A stretch of 5,489 bases of DNA from positions 1 through 5,489 of the forward strand of contig JABJCS010000515.1 of NCBI GenBank assembly GCA_018665505.1, given 5' to 3'. Below, one piece after another: positions 1 through 5,489 of this stretch. Source of the DNA: Alphaproteobacteria bacterium. Its GTDB lineage: Bacteria; Pseudomonadota; Alphaproteobacteria; UBA8366. How positions within the stretch are numbered: position 1 is the first letter of the stretch; each line of letters starts with the position of its first letter. The notes beneath the pieces were generated by a model. It did not search any database. It was not told where the DNA came from and worked only from the letters and a program-made list of their open reading frames with translations. Position numbers and translations under genes: made by a program.

Positions 1-21
1 ACACCGAACCCAACGATGCGT

Positions 22-27
22 GGGAGA
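22..27 (+). promoter_or_regulatory. Shine-Dalgarno site deciding the AtuA start
   Basis: GGGAGA, 6 nt before the ATG at 34. It favours that codon over the in-frame ATG at 16. Confidence 0.6.
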
Positions 28-33
28 ACGCTT

Positions 34-1398
34 ATGAAACCGATACGGATGTTTGCGGCGACGGGGATGCTCGGATACGGCTATGCCGATGAATCGATCG
101 AGCGCGCGCTCGAAATGGAACTGGACTTGATCGCGGCTGATGCGGGCTCAATGGATCCGGGTCCGTACTATCTTGGTGCGGGTCAGGCGTTCGTGTCGCG
201 GCCCGCGGCAAAGCGGGATTTGTCCTTGATGATGGTGGGCGGAGCGAAGAAGGGTGTTCCGGTATTCATCGGCTCAGCGGGAGGGGGCGGCGGCGATCCG
301 CATGTCGACTGGCTGATGGAGATCGTGCGCGAGATTGCGACCGAAAATGGCCTCCATCCGAAAGTCGCGGTAATTCGGAGCGAGCAGTCGAAAGACTCGC
401 TGAAGGCAAAGGTTAAGGCCGGCAAGATCGCGCCGCTTGGTCCGATCGCCGAGCTCACCGAGGAAGAAATCGAGAACTCGCACCGCGTCGTCGCAATGAT
501 GGGCCCTGAGCCGTTCCAGAAAGCACTTGAGGACGGCGCCGATATAGTGATCGCCGGGCGCGCGAGCGACGCCGCGATTTACGCCGCGATCCCGCTGATG
601 CGAGGCGCCGACCCGGGACTCGCTTGGCATCTTGGCAAGATCATCGAATGCGGCGCTCAAGTCGCGGAGCCCCGCCTCGGCGGTGACGGCGTCATCGGCA
701 CGCTCTACGACGATCACTTCACTGTCGAACCGGGCCATCCCGACAAACGCGTGACACGAACCCGAGTTGCCGCCCATACGCTCTACGAGAACCCGAGTCC
801 CTATCATCTGAAAGAGCCGACCGGCCTCGTCGATACGACGCACGCCGCTTTCGCTCAGATCGACGACCGTACCGTCAAGGTGACCGGTAGCCGCTTCGAG
901 CCGGCGAACGTCTACACTGTTAAGCTCGAGGGGGTGCGCTCGCTCGGATACCGTACCGTCTCGATGGCGGGCACACGCGACCCGATCCTGATCGGCCAGA
1001 TCGAGAGCTATATCGAGCACTGCAAAGAGCGGGCGACCTTCGAGGCAGGCCAGCTTGGCATCGATCCCTCGACCTTTCAGATCAACATCCATATCTACGG
1101 CAAGAATGCGACCATGGGTGTCATCGAGCCCGTGAAGGAGACGGCGGCGCATGAACTTGGCCTGTTGGTCGACGTGATTGGCGAAACGGAGGAAATCTCT
1201 AAGGCCGTCTGCGCTAAAATCCGCTACCTCCTGCTGCATGGCGATTTCGAAGGCCGAATGTGCATATCCGGCAACATGGCGATCCCCTTTTCGCCGTCCG
1301 ACATGCCGGTCGGCCAAGTCTATGAGTTCAATGTTTGGCACGTAATGGAATGCGATCATCCGCTGGAAGCGGTGCGCATGGAGATGGAGGCACTCTGA
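34..1398 (+). CDS. AtuA-family (acyclic terpene utilization, DUF1446) protein
   Basis: A 454-residue protein of the AtuA/DUF1446 family, probably cytoplasmic because no signal peptide or membrane segment is visible. The family is named after AtuA of the Pseudomonas citronellol/geraniol (atu) cluster; its reaction is, to my knowledge, not established. Visible features are a DAGSMDPGP segment (residues 36-44), a glycine-rich loop GSAGGGGGDPH (80-90), an AGRASDAAIYAAIP segment (174-187), AEPRLGGDGVIG (211-222), and a C-terminal NVWHVMECDHPLE stretch (433-445) typical of the family. The length fits the longer form that pairs with DUF4387 proteins. I chose the ATG at 34 because GGGAGA (22-27) lies 6 nt upstream; an in-frame ATG at 16 would add six residues but has no such site, and the frame is open to the left edge. 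The stop overlaps the next start, so the two genes are surely co-translated. Family assignment is firm; biochemical role is unknown. Confidence 0.9.
   Translation: MKPIRMFAATGMLGYGYADESIERALEMELDLIAADAGSMDPGPYYLGAGQAFVSRPAAKRDLSLMMVGGAKKGVPVFIGSAGGGGGDPHVDWLMEIVREIATENGLHPKVAVIRSEQSKDSLKAKVKAGKIAPLGPIAELTEEEIENSHRVVAMMGPEPFQKALEDGADIVIAGRASDAAIYAAIPLMRGADPGLAWHLGKIIECGAQVAEPRLGGDGVIGTLYDDHFTVEPGHPDKRVTRTRVAAHTLYENPSPYHLKEPTGLVDTTHAAFAQIDDRTVKVTGSRFEPANVYTVKLEGVRSLGYRTVSMAGTRDPILIGQIESYIEHCKERATFEAGQLGIDPSTFQINIHIYGKNATMGVIEPVKETAAHELGLLVDVIGETEEISKAVCAKIRYLLLHGDFEGRMCISGNMAIPFSPSDMPVGQVYEFNVWHVMECDHPLEAVRMEMEAL
1386..1390 (+). promoter_or_regulatory. Shine-Dalgarno site of the DUF4387 gene, inside the AtuA gene
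   Basis: A perfect GGAGG, 7 nt before the ATG at 1398 and within the last codons of the AtuA gene. It fixes the DUF4387 start and supports coupled translation across the TGATG overlap. Confidence 0.65.
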
Positions 1399-1709
1399 TG
1401 GCGAAATTACGGGACATAGCCAAAGTCATTCGCTCGAAGAACGCGGGAGCGCTGATGTTCACCCTCGACATCATGTTCGAAGATCAGGCGACATACGAGA
1501 AAGTCCGCGATAGCGGCGTATTATCCCCGCGCGCGCTGAGTCCACTTTACGGAGTCACGGATAACGAAGTCGCCATTATTCCAATGGACGTGGCCTACGC
1601 GATCAAGATCACTTTGCCGCGCAAAATTCCGTCCGGTTCACCGGGGGACACCGATATCTATGGTGCCCAACAACATGTGCCATTGATGGAGTTAGAGATC
1701 GCCGACTAG
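1398..1709 (+). CDS. DUF4387 domain-containing protein
   Basis: A 103-residue, single-domain protein of the DUF4387 family, function unknown. It starts with the family's IRSKNAGALMFTLDI segment (residues 11-25). It then has a conserved core around YGVTDNEVAIIPMD (51-64), the basic segment IKITLPRKIPSGSPGDTD (69-86) and YGAQQHVPL (88-96), ending just after. The length is normal for a stand-alone DUF4387 protein. The ATG at 1398 overlaps the AtuA stop (TGATG, 1396-1400), and GGAGG at 1386-1390 is 7 nt upstream; longer in-frame starts further left lie inside the AtuA gene and are unlikely. DUF4387 proteins commonly accompany AtuA-family proteins, as separate genes or, as I recall, as fusions. 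I therefore infer that the two products act together, perhaps as a complex. No signal peptide or membrane segment is seen. Nothing in the sequence reveals a catalytic mechanism. Confidence 0.9.
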   Translation: MAKLRDIAKVIRSKNAGALMFTLDIMFEDQATYEKVRDSGVLSPRALSPLYGVTDNEVAIIPMDVAYAIKITLPRKIPSGSPGDTDIYGAQQHVPLMELEIAD

Positions 1710-1710
1710 G

Positions 1711-1757
1711 GCCCTGTCGTCATTCCCGACTCAGCGCGCTGGAATGACAGGAGGGGC
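1711..1757. repeat. REP-like imperfect palindrome between convergent genes
   Basis: GTCATTCC (1719-1726) and GGAATGAC (1741-1748) form an 8-bp perfect stem around a 14-nt loop that itself ends in the palindrome AGCGCGCT (1733-1740). GCCC at 1711-1714 can extend the pairing with GGGC at 1754-1757 across an internal loop. No T-run follows on either strand, so a classical intrinsic terminator is not supported. Still, its place between the 3' ends of two convergent genes would suit transcript-end protection or two-way termination. GTCATTCC...GGAATGAC arms are typical of dispersed intergenic palindromes in proteobacterial genomes (from memory). Only one copy lies in this window. Confidence 0.6.
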
Positions 1758-1758
1758 G

Positions 1759-2553
1759 TTAGTCCCTATTCCCATAGACTGCTGGGCGTTTTTCCAGGAA
1801 TGCTTTCATGCCTTCTCGCGCGTCGTCGCGCAGGAACAATCGACGCTGAGTCTTGTACTCATACGACAATGTCTCGGGCAGTGAAGAGTCCACACCGCGA
1901 TAGACGCCTTCCTTGATGGCCGCCAGGGTTTCCGGCGGACCATCGGCCAGACGTCGCGCCAGTTTAGCGGCTTCGTCACGGAACTCCGCATCGGGGACAA
2001 CGCGATTGACGAGGCCAAGACGGTGCGCCTCCATCGCGTCGATACGGTCGCCCAGCATCATCAGCTCCATCGCCTTCGAAGTGCCGACCAGTTTGGTGAG
2101 AAACTCGAACCCGCCCCAATCGGGGACCAGGCCGATCTTCACGAAACTTTCCGCGAAGACCGCGCGGTCGCTGGCGATCCGCAGATCGCACGCGAGCGCC
2201 AAGTTCATACCGCCGCCGGCCGCCGCACCATTGATTGCCGCGAGTACGGGCTGCGGCATACGTCGAATTTGTTGGATGACCTGGCCCGCGATGTTCATTC
2301 GCGTCTCGACAATGGAGACGTCGTTGTCTTCTTGCAGCTTTGCCATGCTGGCGATATCGCCGCCGGCGCAGAACGCTTTACCGGCACCGGTAATCACGAC
2401 GGCGCGTATACTTGGGTCGGCGGCGCACGCTTCCAGTTGGTCGAATAGCGCTTCCCGCATTCCGTCCTCGAACGCGTTCATCACCTCGGGGCGATTCAGT
2501 GTCAGGATCGCGATGCCGTCGGACGCCTCGAAAAGTAATCTGTCGTCGCTCAT
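1759..2553 (-). CDS. Crotonase-family (enoyl-CoA hydratase/isomerase-like) protein
   Basis: A 264-residue cytoplasmic crotonase-fold protein, the usual length for the family, expected to act on an acyl-CoA thioester. The N-terminal strand ends in TLNRPEVMNAF (residues 18-28). The first oxyanion-hole segment is ITGAGKAFCAGGDIASM (54-70) and the second is AAINGAAAGGGMNLALACD (105-123), followed by FAESFVKIGLVPDWGG (133-148). The two glutamates that act in classical enoyl-CoA hydratase align with Asn117 and Phe137, so simple hydratase activity is doubtful. Asp145 in the PDWGG turn matches the acid seen in PaaG-type isomerases, so isomerase or another crotonase reaction is more likely. The start is the ATG at 2553 because CGGAGGA lies 5 nt upstream; a further in-frame start at 2604 would put translation over the likely promoter. 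It is convergent with the DUF4387 gene and divergent from the dioxygenase gene. Family is sure; substrate and exact reaction are not. Confidence 0.92.
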   Translation of the reverse strand: MSDDRLLFEASDGIAILTLNRPEVMNAFEDGMREALFDQLEACAADPSIRAVVITGAGKAFCAGGDIASMAKLQEDNDVSIVETRMNIAGQVIQQIRRMPQPVLAAINGAAAGGGMNLALACDLRIASDRAVFAESFVKIGLVPDWGGFEFLTKLVGTSKAMELMMLGDRIDAMEAHRLGLVNRVVPDAEFRDEAAKLARRLADGPPETLAAIKEGVYRGVDSSLPETLSYEYKTQRRLFLRDDAREGMKAFLEKRPAVYGNRD

Positions 2554-2558
2554 GTCAT

Positions 2559-2563
2559 CCTCC
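2559..2563 (-). promoter_or_regulatory. Shine-Dalgarno site deciding the crotonase start
   Basis: GGAGG on the minus strand (CCTCC on plus), 5 nt before the ATG at 2553. It supports the 264-residue product over a 281-residue one starting at 2604. Confidence 0.65.
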
Positions 2564-2573
2564 GTTTTTAACT

Positions 2574-2601
2574 CAAATAGTCGAGTGGTACGGAATGTCA
2601 C
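2574..2601 (-). promoter_or_regulatory. Possible sigma70-type promoter of the crotonase gene
   Basis: On the minus strand, GTGACA (2601-2596) matches five of six bases of the -35 consensus. It is followed after 16 nt by TATTTG (2579-2574), a weak -10 match with TAT conserved. Transcription would begin near 2567 and give a very short leader holding the Shine-Dalgarno site. The -10 box is poor, so this is tentative. I see no comparably good promoter reading rightward into the dioxygenase gene. Confidence 0.3.
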
Positions 2602-2664
2602 CACGGGCTTTCCGACGGATACCGGCCTATGTCATTCTGTGCGGACCTATTGCGGAGTGGAACC

Positions 2665-3735
2665 ATGAGCGACATCCATACGGACCCAATCGATGGCCCC
2701 AACGTCTGGACCGGTGACGGTTTGCAGACCGACCGACGCTGGGAGTACGTGTTGGCACCGCGCGATTGCAATGAGCTGACCTCGGCCTTGGCTCAAGTGA
2801 AGGACAAACGCCTCGAGCATATCGACAAAGCGGATTTCGCATTGCCGGGATTGGCGGGTCGATTGGCGGAACTTTCGAATGACCTTCGCGACGGACGCGG
2901 CTTTGCCTTGATCCGAGGGTTTCCCGTCGACGGGTTTTCATACGAGGACGTGGAGCGAATGTATTGGGGCCTGTGCAGTCATATCGGCACCGGTCTGACC
3001 CAGAATGGGGATGCCACATTCATTCACTATGTGACCGACGGGAAATTGCGGCCGAGTCAGGGTCGGCGCGGTGTTGGATTCCCCAAGGAATCGAAACTCC
3101 ATATCGATCTCACGGATATCGTCTCGTTGCTTTGCGTGCAGCAGGCGCCTGATGATCCGCCGAGCCGGGTTGCCAGCTCCGTTGCTATCTATAATGAGAT
3201 ATTGCGACGCTGTCCGGACGCTTTGTCCCGACTCTGTGAAGGGTTTGAGTGGGACCGTATGGATGAACACGCGCCACACGAGACGCCGACGTCCGGCTAT
3301 AAGGTGCCGGTGTTCAGCCGTAAGGACGGGGCTGTATCGTGTCAGTATAATCGCAATTGGATCAACAATGCCGCAGAGCGAAGAGGCCAGCCCATTACCG
3401 ATGAGGAGAACGAGATATTCGATCTGCTCGACGAGATCGCATTCGAAGTGTGTCTCGAGTTTCCGTTTGGTAAAGGCGATATCCAGTTCTGCAATAACTA
3501 CACGGCTCTGCACGGAAGGGCGGCCCATGCGGTCGTCGATGAGGAAGAACGCAAGCGGGTGTTGATGCGTATCTGGCTCGATATGCCGAACGCCATTCGA
3601 CCATTCGTCGACGACGCACTAATCCGCTACGGAAATGGGCGGCACGGGCAGGTCGGCTGGACAGCGGCGGAGATGCTTGCAGGCGCCAACACCAAGCCGC
3701 GCGTGCGACGCGATGACGGCGCCGTCGTCGTTTAA
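2665..3735 (+). CDS. TauD/TfdA-family Fe(II)/2-oxoglutarate-dependent dioxygenase
   Basis: A 356-residue cytoplasmic enzyme of the TauD/TfdA fold, somewhat longer than TauD itself. Such enzymes couple oxidation of 2-oxoglutarate to succinate and CO2 with hydroxylation of a substrate, often with cleavage of a C-heteroatom bond. The N-terminal part contains DGRGFALIRGFPV (residues 76-88), the usual entry into the fold. The iron ligands are His146 and Asp148 in LHIDLTD and the distal His283 in CNNYTALHGR, 137 residues later, which is normal spacing. The 2-oxoglutarate-anchoring arginine should be Arg302 of RVLMR (298-302). The active site therefore looks intact. A C-terminal tail of about 50 residues follows. 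The ATG at 2665 is chosen for GGAG at 2654-2657, 7 nt upstream; an in-frame ATG at 2629 lacks one. It diverges from the crotonase gene and is followed 67 bp on by the LLM oxidoreductase gene, possibly in one operon. Family is firm; substrate is unknown, and taurine is not implied. Confidence 0.92.
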   Translation: MSDIHTDPIDGPNVWTGDGLQTDRRWEYVLAPRDCNELTSALAQVKDKRLEHIDKADFALPGLAGRLAELSNDLRDGRGFALIRGFPVDGFSYEDVERMYWGLCSHIGTGLTQNGDATFIHYVTDGKLRPSQGRRGVGFPKESKLHIDLTDIVSLLCVQQAPDDPPSRVASSVAIYNEILRRCPDALSRLCEGFEWDRMDEHAPHETPTSGYKVPVFSRKDGAVSCQYNRNWINNAAERRGQPITDEENEIFDLLDEIAFEVCLEFPFGKGDIQFCNNYTALHGRAAHAVVDEEERKRVLMRIWLDMPNAIRPFVDDALIRYGNGRHGQVGWTAAEMLAGANTKPRVRRDDGAVVV

Positions 3736-3739
3736 AATT

Positions 3740-3771
3740 CCCCGTCACCCTAACCCTCTCCCGCGAGGGGG
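3740..3771. repeat. Degenerate dispersed intergenic palindrome (CCCTAACCCTCTCCC type)
   Basis: A 32-bp element that I recognise as the left and central part of a dispersed repeat common in proteobacterial genomes (CCCTCACCCTAACCCTCTCCCGC...). CCCTCTC (3754-3760) pairs with GAGGGGG (3765-3771) around a CCGC loop, giving a 7-bp stem with one G-T pair. The right arm of the usual longer repeat (GGGAGAGGG) is missing, so the copy is truncated or diverged. It starts 5 nt after the dioxygenase stop, between two genes on the same strand. No T-run follows, so it is not a clear terminator, though the hairpin could protect the upstream message end or dampen read-through. Confidence 0.6.
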
Positions 3772-3790
3772 AAGCAAAAAGTTAAGTAAA

Positions 3791-3795
3791 AAGGA
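3791..3795 (+). promoter_or_regulatory. Shine-Dalgarno site deciding the LLM oxidoreductase start
   Basis: AAGGA, 7 nt before the ATG at 3803 and in an A-rich leader (3776-3795). It rules in that ATG over in-frame starts upstream, which would lie within the dioxygenase gene and across the repeat. Confidence 0.6.
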
Positions 3796-3802
3796 ACTGT
3801 GT

Positions 3803-4636
3803 ATGCGTATTGGAATTTCACTCCCGGTTCGGGAATTGGGGGAAGACCTCGACCTTATCGTCGCTTTTGCCCAAGAGGCCGAGAACCTTGGTCTAACTCA
3901 TTTGCGGGTGCCGGAGCAGGTCTACCGCGCGGGCAGTGGGCCGTTGCACGAATCCATGACGATGATGACCTATATCGCGGCTGTGACGTCGAAGATTGAA
4001 CTGGTGCCTTCCGTCGTTATTCTGCCGGCGCGCCCGACTGTGTTGGTCGCCAAACAAGCGGCGACCCTCGATAACCTGTCCGGCGGTCGTCTGCGTCTCG
4101 GGATTGGCGTTGGTAAACATCCGGAGGAATACGCGGCGTTGGGAGCGGATTTTCATACTCGCGGCGCCCGCTGCGAGGAACAAATGGAGCTATTGCGGCG
4201 GCTCTGGACGGAAGAAGTGGTCGACTTCGATGGCACGTTTCACAAGCTCGAAGGAGCGGGGATTACTCCCCTGCCGACCCAGCGGCCAATCCCTATGTGG
4301 ATCGGTGCTGCGGGCGTTCCGGTCGATCGCGTTCGACGACGTATCGGCCGTCAGGCGGATGGTTGGTTCAATCTCTGCTCGCCGGAGGATTTTCCGGAGC
4401 TGCGCGACGATATTTATCGGGAGGCGGAAGCGGCGGGCCACGATCCGAAGAGCTTGGGCGTCGAGGCGGGTGTGGCCGTGGTCGGTCCGCGCGAAGCGGA
4501 GTGGAAAAGCCGAATCGCCGGTTGGCGCGATTTGGGTCTCACTCACATTTGCCTGCGCACGCTGGGCGGCGGACTCGAGAAAGAACAACACATAGAGAAG
4601 ATGCGCGAGGCGGTCGCGGAGCTGCCACAAGTGTGA
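3803..4636 (+). CDS. LLM-class (luciferase-like) flavin- or F420-dependent oxidoreductase
   Basis: A 277-residue, probably cytoplasmic member of the bacterial luciferase-like (LLM) superfamily, with the (beta/alpha)8 layout expected of it. These enzymes use reduced FMN for monooxygenation or coenzyme F420 for hydride transfer. Visible landmarks are the first strand MRIGISLPV (1-9), LELVPS-like strand IELVPSVVILPARP (65-78), the very typical NLSGGRLRLGIGVG (91-104) followed by KHPEEYAALG (105-114), the PLPTQRPIPMWIGA segment (156-169), and GRQADGWFN (182-190). The pattern and length resemble compact LLM proteins often annotated as F420-dependent (TIGR03619-like), but in organisms without F420 they may use FMN. 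The ATG at 3803 is set by AAGGA 7 nt upstream. The gene follows the TauD-type dioxygenase on the same strand and is convergent with the Rieske oxygenase gene. Superfamily is firm; cofactor and substrate cannot be told. Confidence 0.9.
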   Translation: MRIGISLPVRELGEDLDLIVAFAQEAENLGLTHLRVPEQVYRAGSGPLHESMTMMTYIAAVTSKIELVPSVVILPARPTVLVAKQAATLDNLSGGRLRLGIGVGKHPEEYAALGADFHTRGARCEEQMELLRRLWTEEVVDFDGTFHKLEGAGITPLPTQRPIPMWIGAAGVPVDRVRRRIGRQADGWFNLCSPEDFPELRDDIYREAEAAGHDPKSLGVEAGVAVVGPREAEWKSRIAGWRDLGLTHICLRTLGGGLEKEQHIEKMREAVAELPQV

Positions 4637-4679
4637 TGATTTCGTCAGCGTTCCGGCACGGTTATGGGTGTGGAAATGC

Positions 4680-5489
4680 CTATTCGGCGGCCGAGCGCTC
4701 CATCGGTTTAACCGCCATCGCTTCCATGATATCGGGATAGGTGTCGAAATCTTCCGTGCCGTCGATCACGTCGGAATGTGACTGTACTCGGTAAATATCA
4801 CTCCCTTGCGCTGCGACAGGTTCGACCCCGCACTGCAGTGCCTTGGCGCCGTCGATCAGGAGGCGGCGCATCTTTATAATGGCGGTGTCCGACGTGCCGA
4901 GATGTTCTTGCGTGCGGTCGACGATTCGCTCGGCTCCTTCCGTCATTGCCATATCCTGGGCACGAACACCCTCGATTCCGCTATAGGTCCGCAGCCTCTG
5001 GTCTTCGCGATCAACGAGGTAGTCATTGTCGCGATTGCGACGCGGAATCAGAGTCCCAGGCACCCGATCAGCGTGGCTGTTTTGGCCAGTCTGCCACGCC
5101 TTTACTTCCTCAGCCGATACGGGCTGTTCCATACGGAATGAAACGCAGATGATACTGATATTTTCGTCATCTATCGGCACCCACATGCGAAAGGCACGGG
5201 GTCCGCCCGGCACGGGTGCAATCATGGTGTAGAATGGATGGTACCACTGATTCATGCGCCAATAATATCGGGCATTCTCGACGACTCGCCGCGCACCAAG
5301 AATCATTCCGTGATCCCGCTCGATCACCTTCCATTTCGGCGCCGTGTCGTTTGAGAAATAACTCCCGGCTAGCGCCGCATTGTTTGCGTCGTTCGTATCC
5401 ACGAGGCTGTGAAGAAAACTCACATGCGCGGAATCGATTTCTCCCTCAACCGCCTGTGCGTAATTACATTGTTGGGTCCAGCGTGAACG
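4680..5489 (-). CDS. Rieske non-heme iron oxygenase large subunit, phthalate 4,5-dioxygenase type (5' end off the window)
   Basis: The C-terminal 269 residues of an aromatic-ring-hydroxylating oxygenase alpha subunit; related proteins have about 430-450 residues, so the Rieske [2Fe-2S] domain lies beyond the right edge. The reading frame stays open to base 5489, and the segment at the edge (RWTQQCNYAQAVEGEIDSAH) is the signature at the start of the catalytic domain of the phthalate-dioxygenase group. DSAHVSFLH supplies the mononuclear-iron histidines (codons 5424-5426 and 5409-5411), and the Asp of DSAH (5433-5435) is the electron-transfer bridging residue. The third iron ligand is probably the Asp of EHLGTSD (codon 4887-4889). 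The protein ends with a family-typical tail. A GTG at 5421-5423 lies inside the iron motif and is not a real start. It would need a separate reductase, not present here. Oxygenase type is firm; whether it is a dioxygenase, demethylase or other monooxygenase, and on what substrate, is open. Confidence 0.92.
   Translation of the reverse strand, partial: RSRWTQQCNYAQAVEGEIDSAHVSFLHSLVDTNDANNAALAGSYFSNDTAPKWKVIERDHGMILGARRVVENARYYWRMNQWYHPFYTMIAPVPGGPRAFRMWVPIDDENISIICVSFRMEQPVSAEEVKAWQTGQNSHADRVPGTLIPRRNRDNDYLVDREDQRLRTYSGIEGVRAQDMAMTEGAERIVDRTQEHLGTSDTAIIKMRRLLIDGAKALQCGVEPVAAQGSDIYRVQSHSDVIDGTEDFDTYPDIMEAMAVKPMERSAAE

Noticed and set aside
274..1359. Long open frame on the minus strand (361 codons) opposite the AtuA gene
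   Set aside because: It has no recognisable domain, is rich in Arg/Asp/His as expected for an antisense shadow of a GC-rich gene, and lies wholly opposite a gene with clear family motifs.
1913..2668. Long plus-strand frame (251 codons) opposite the crotonase gene
   Set aside because: Its composition (Ser/Arg/Ala-rich, no motifs) is that of a shadow frame, and it covers a crotonase with all expected motifs.
2938..3528. Minus-strand frame of 196 codons opposite the dioxygenase gene
   Set aside because: No domain or ribosome binding site recognised; it overlaps the intact TauD-type catalytic motifs on the plus strand.
3635..3802. N-terminal extension of the LLM protein from an upstream in-frame ATG
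   Set aside because: It would translate the end of the dioxygenase gene and the intergenic repeat; the family's first strand begins at the ATG at 3803, which has its own AAGGA site.
4637..4679. Terminator between the convergent LLM and Rieske genes
   Set aside because: I found no convincing stem-loop or T-run in these 43 bases.
5421..5423. GTG start that would make the Rieske protein a complete 247-residue protein
   Set aside because: The codon is the Val inside the DSAHVSFLH iron motif, and conserved family residues continue in frame to the window edge, so the gene simply runs off the end.

Overview
This is an ordinary-looking catabolic region of a bacterial chromosome. It is moderately GC-rich, tightly packed, and carries Shine-Dalgarno sites of the GGAGG or AAGGA type. 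The gene content (an AtuA-like/DUF4387 pair, a crotonase, a TauD/TfdA dioxygenase, a luciferase-like oxidoreductase and a phthalate-type Rieske oxygenase) and two REP-like intergenic palindromes suggest a proteobacterium. A free-living alphaproteobacterium rich in catabolic oxygenases is my best guess, but this is inference and no taxonomic marker is present.

Layout: 34-1398 (+) encodes an AtuA-family (DUF1446) protein, followed with a TGATG stop/start overlap by a DUF4387 protein at 1398-1709 (+). A short hairpin-bearing gap separates these from a convergent crotonase (enoyl-CoA hydratase/isomerase family) gene at 2553-1759 (-). A divergent gap of about 110 bp holds a possible promoter for the crotonase gene. 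It leads to a TauD/TfdA-type Fe(II)/2-oxoglutarate dioxygenase at 2665-3735 (+). A 67-bp gap containing a degenerate palindromic repeat then leads to a luciferase-like (LLM) flavin or F420 oxidoreductase at 3803-4636 (+). After 43 bp comes a convergent Rieske non-heme iron oxygenase large subunit, whose gene runs off the right edge (4680-5489, -), so its Rieske [2Fe-2S] half is missing.

How the genes might work together: three mechanistically different O2-using or redox enzymes (2-oxoglutarate/Fe(II), flavin/F420-type, Rieske) sit beside a CoA-ester enzyme and an AtuA/DUF4387 module. This fits a locus for oxidative attack on an organic acid, aromatic or terpenoid-like substrate followed by CoA-thioester processing. 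The genes lie on both strands in at least four transcription units, so a single shared pathway is not proven and the substrate cannot be read from the sequence.

I see no tRNA, rRNA, CRISPR array, insertion sequence, phage gene or defence-like system, and nothing I would call a new biological system. The items most worth a second look are the AtuA/DUF4387 pair of unknown chemistry and the crotonase, which lacks both hydratase glutamates.
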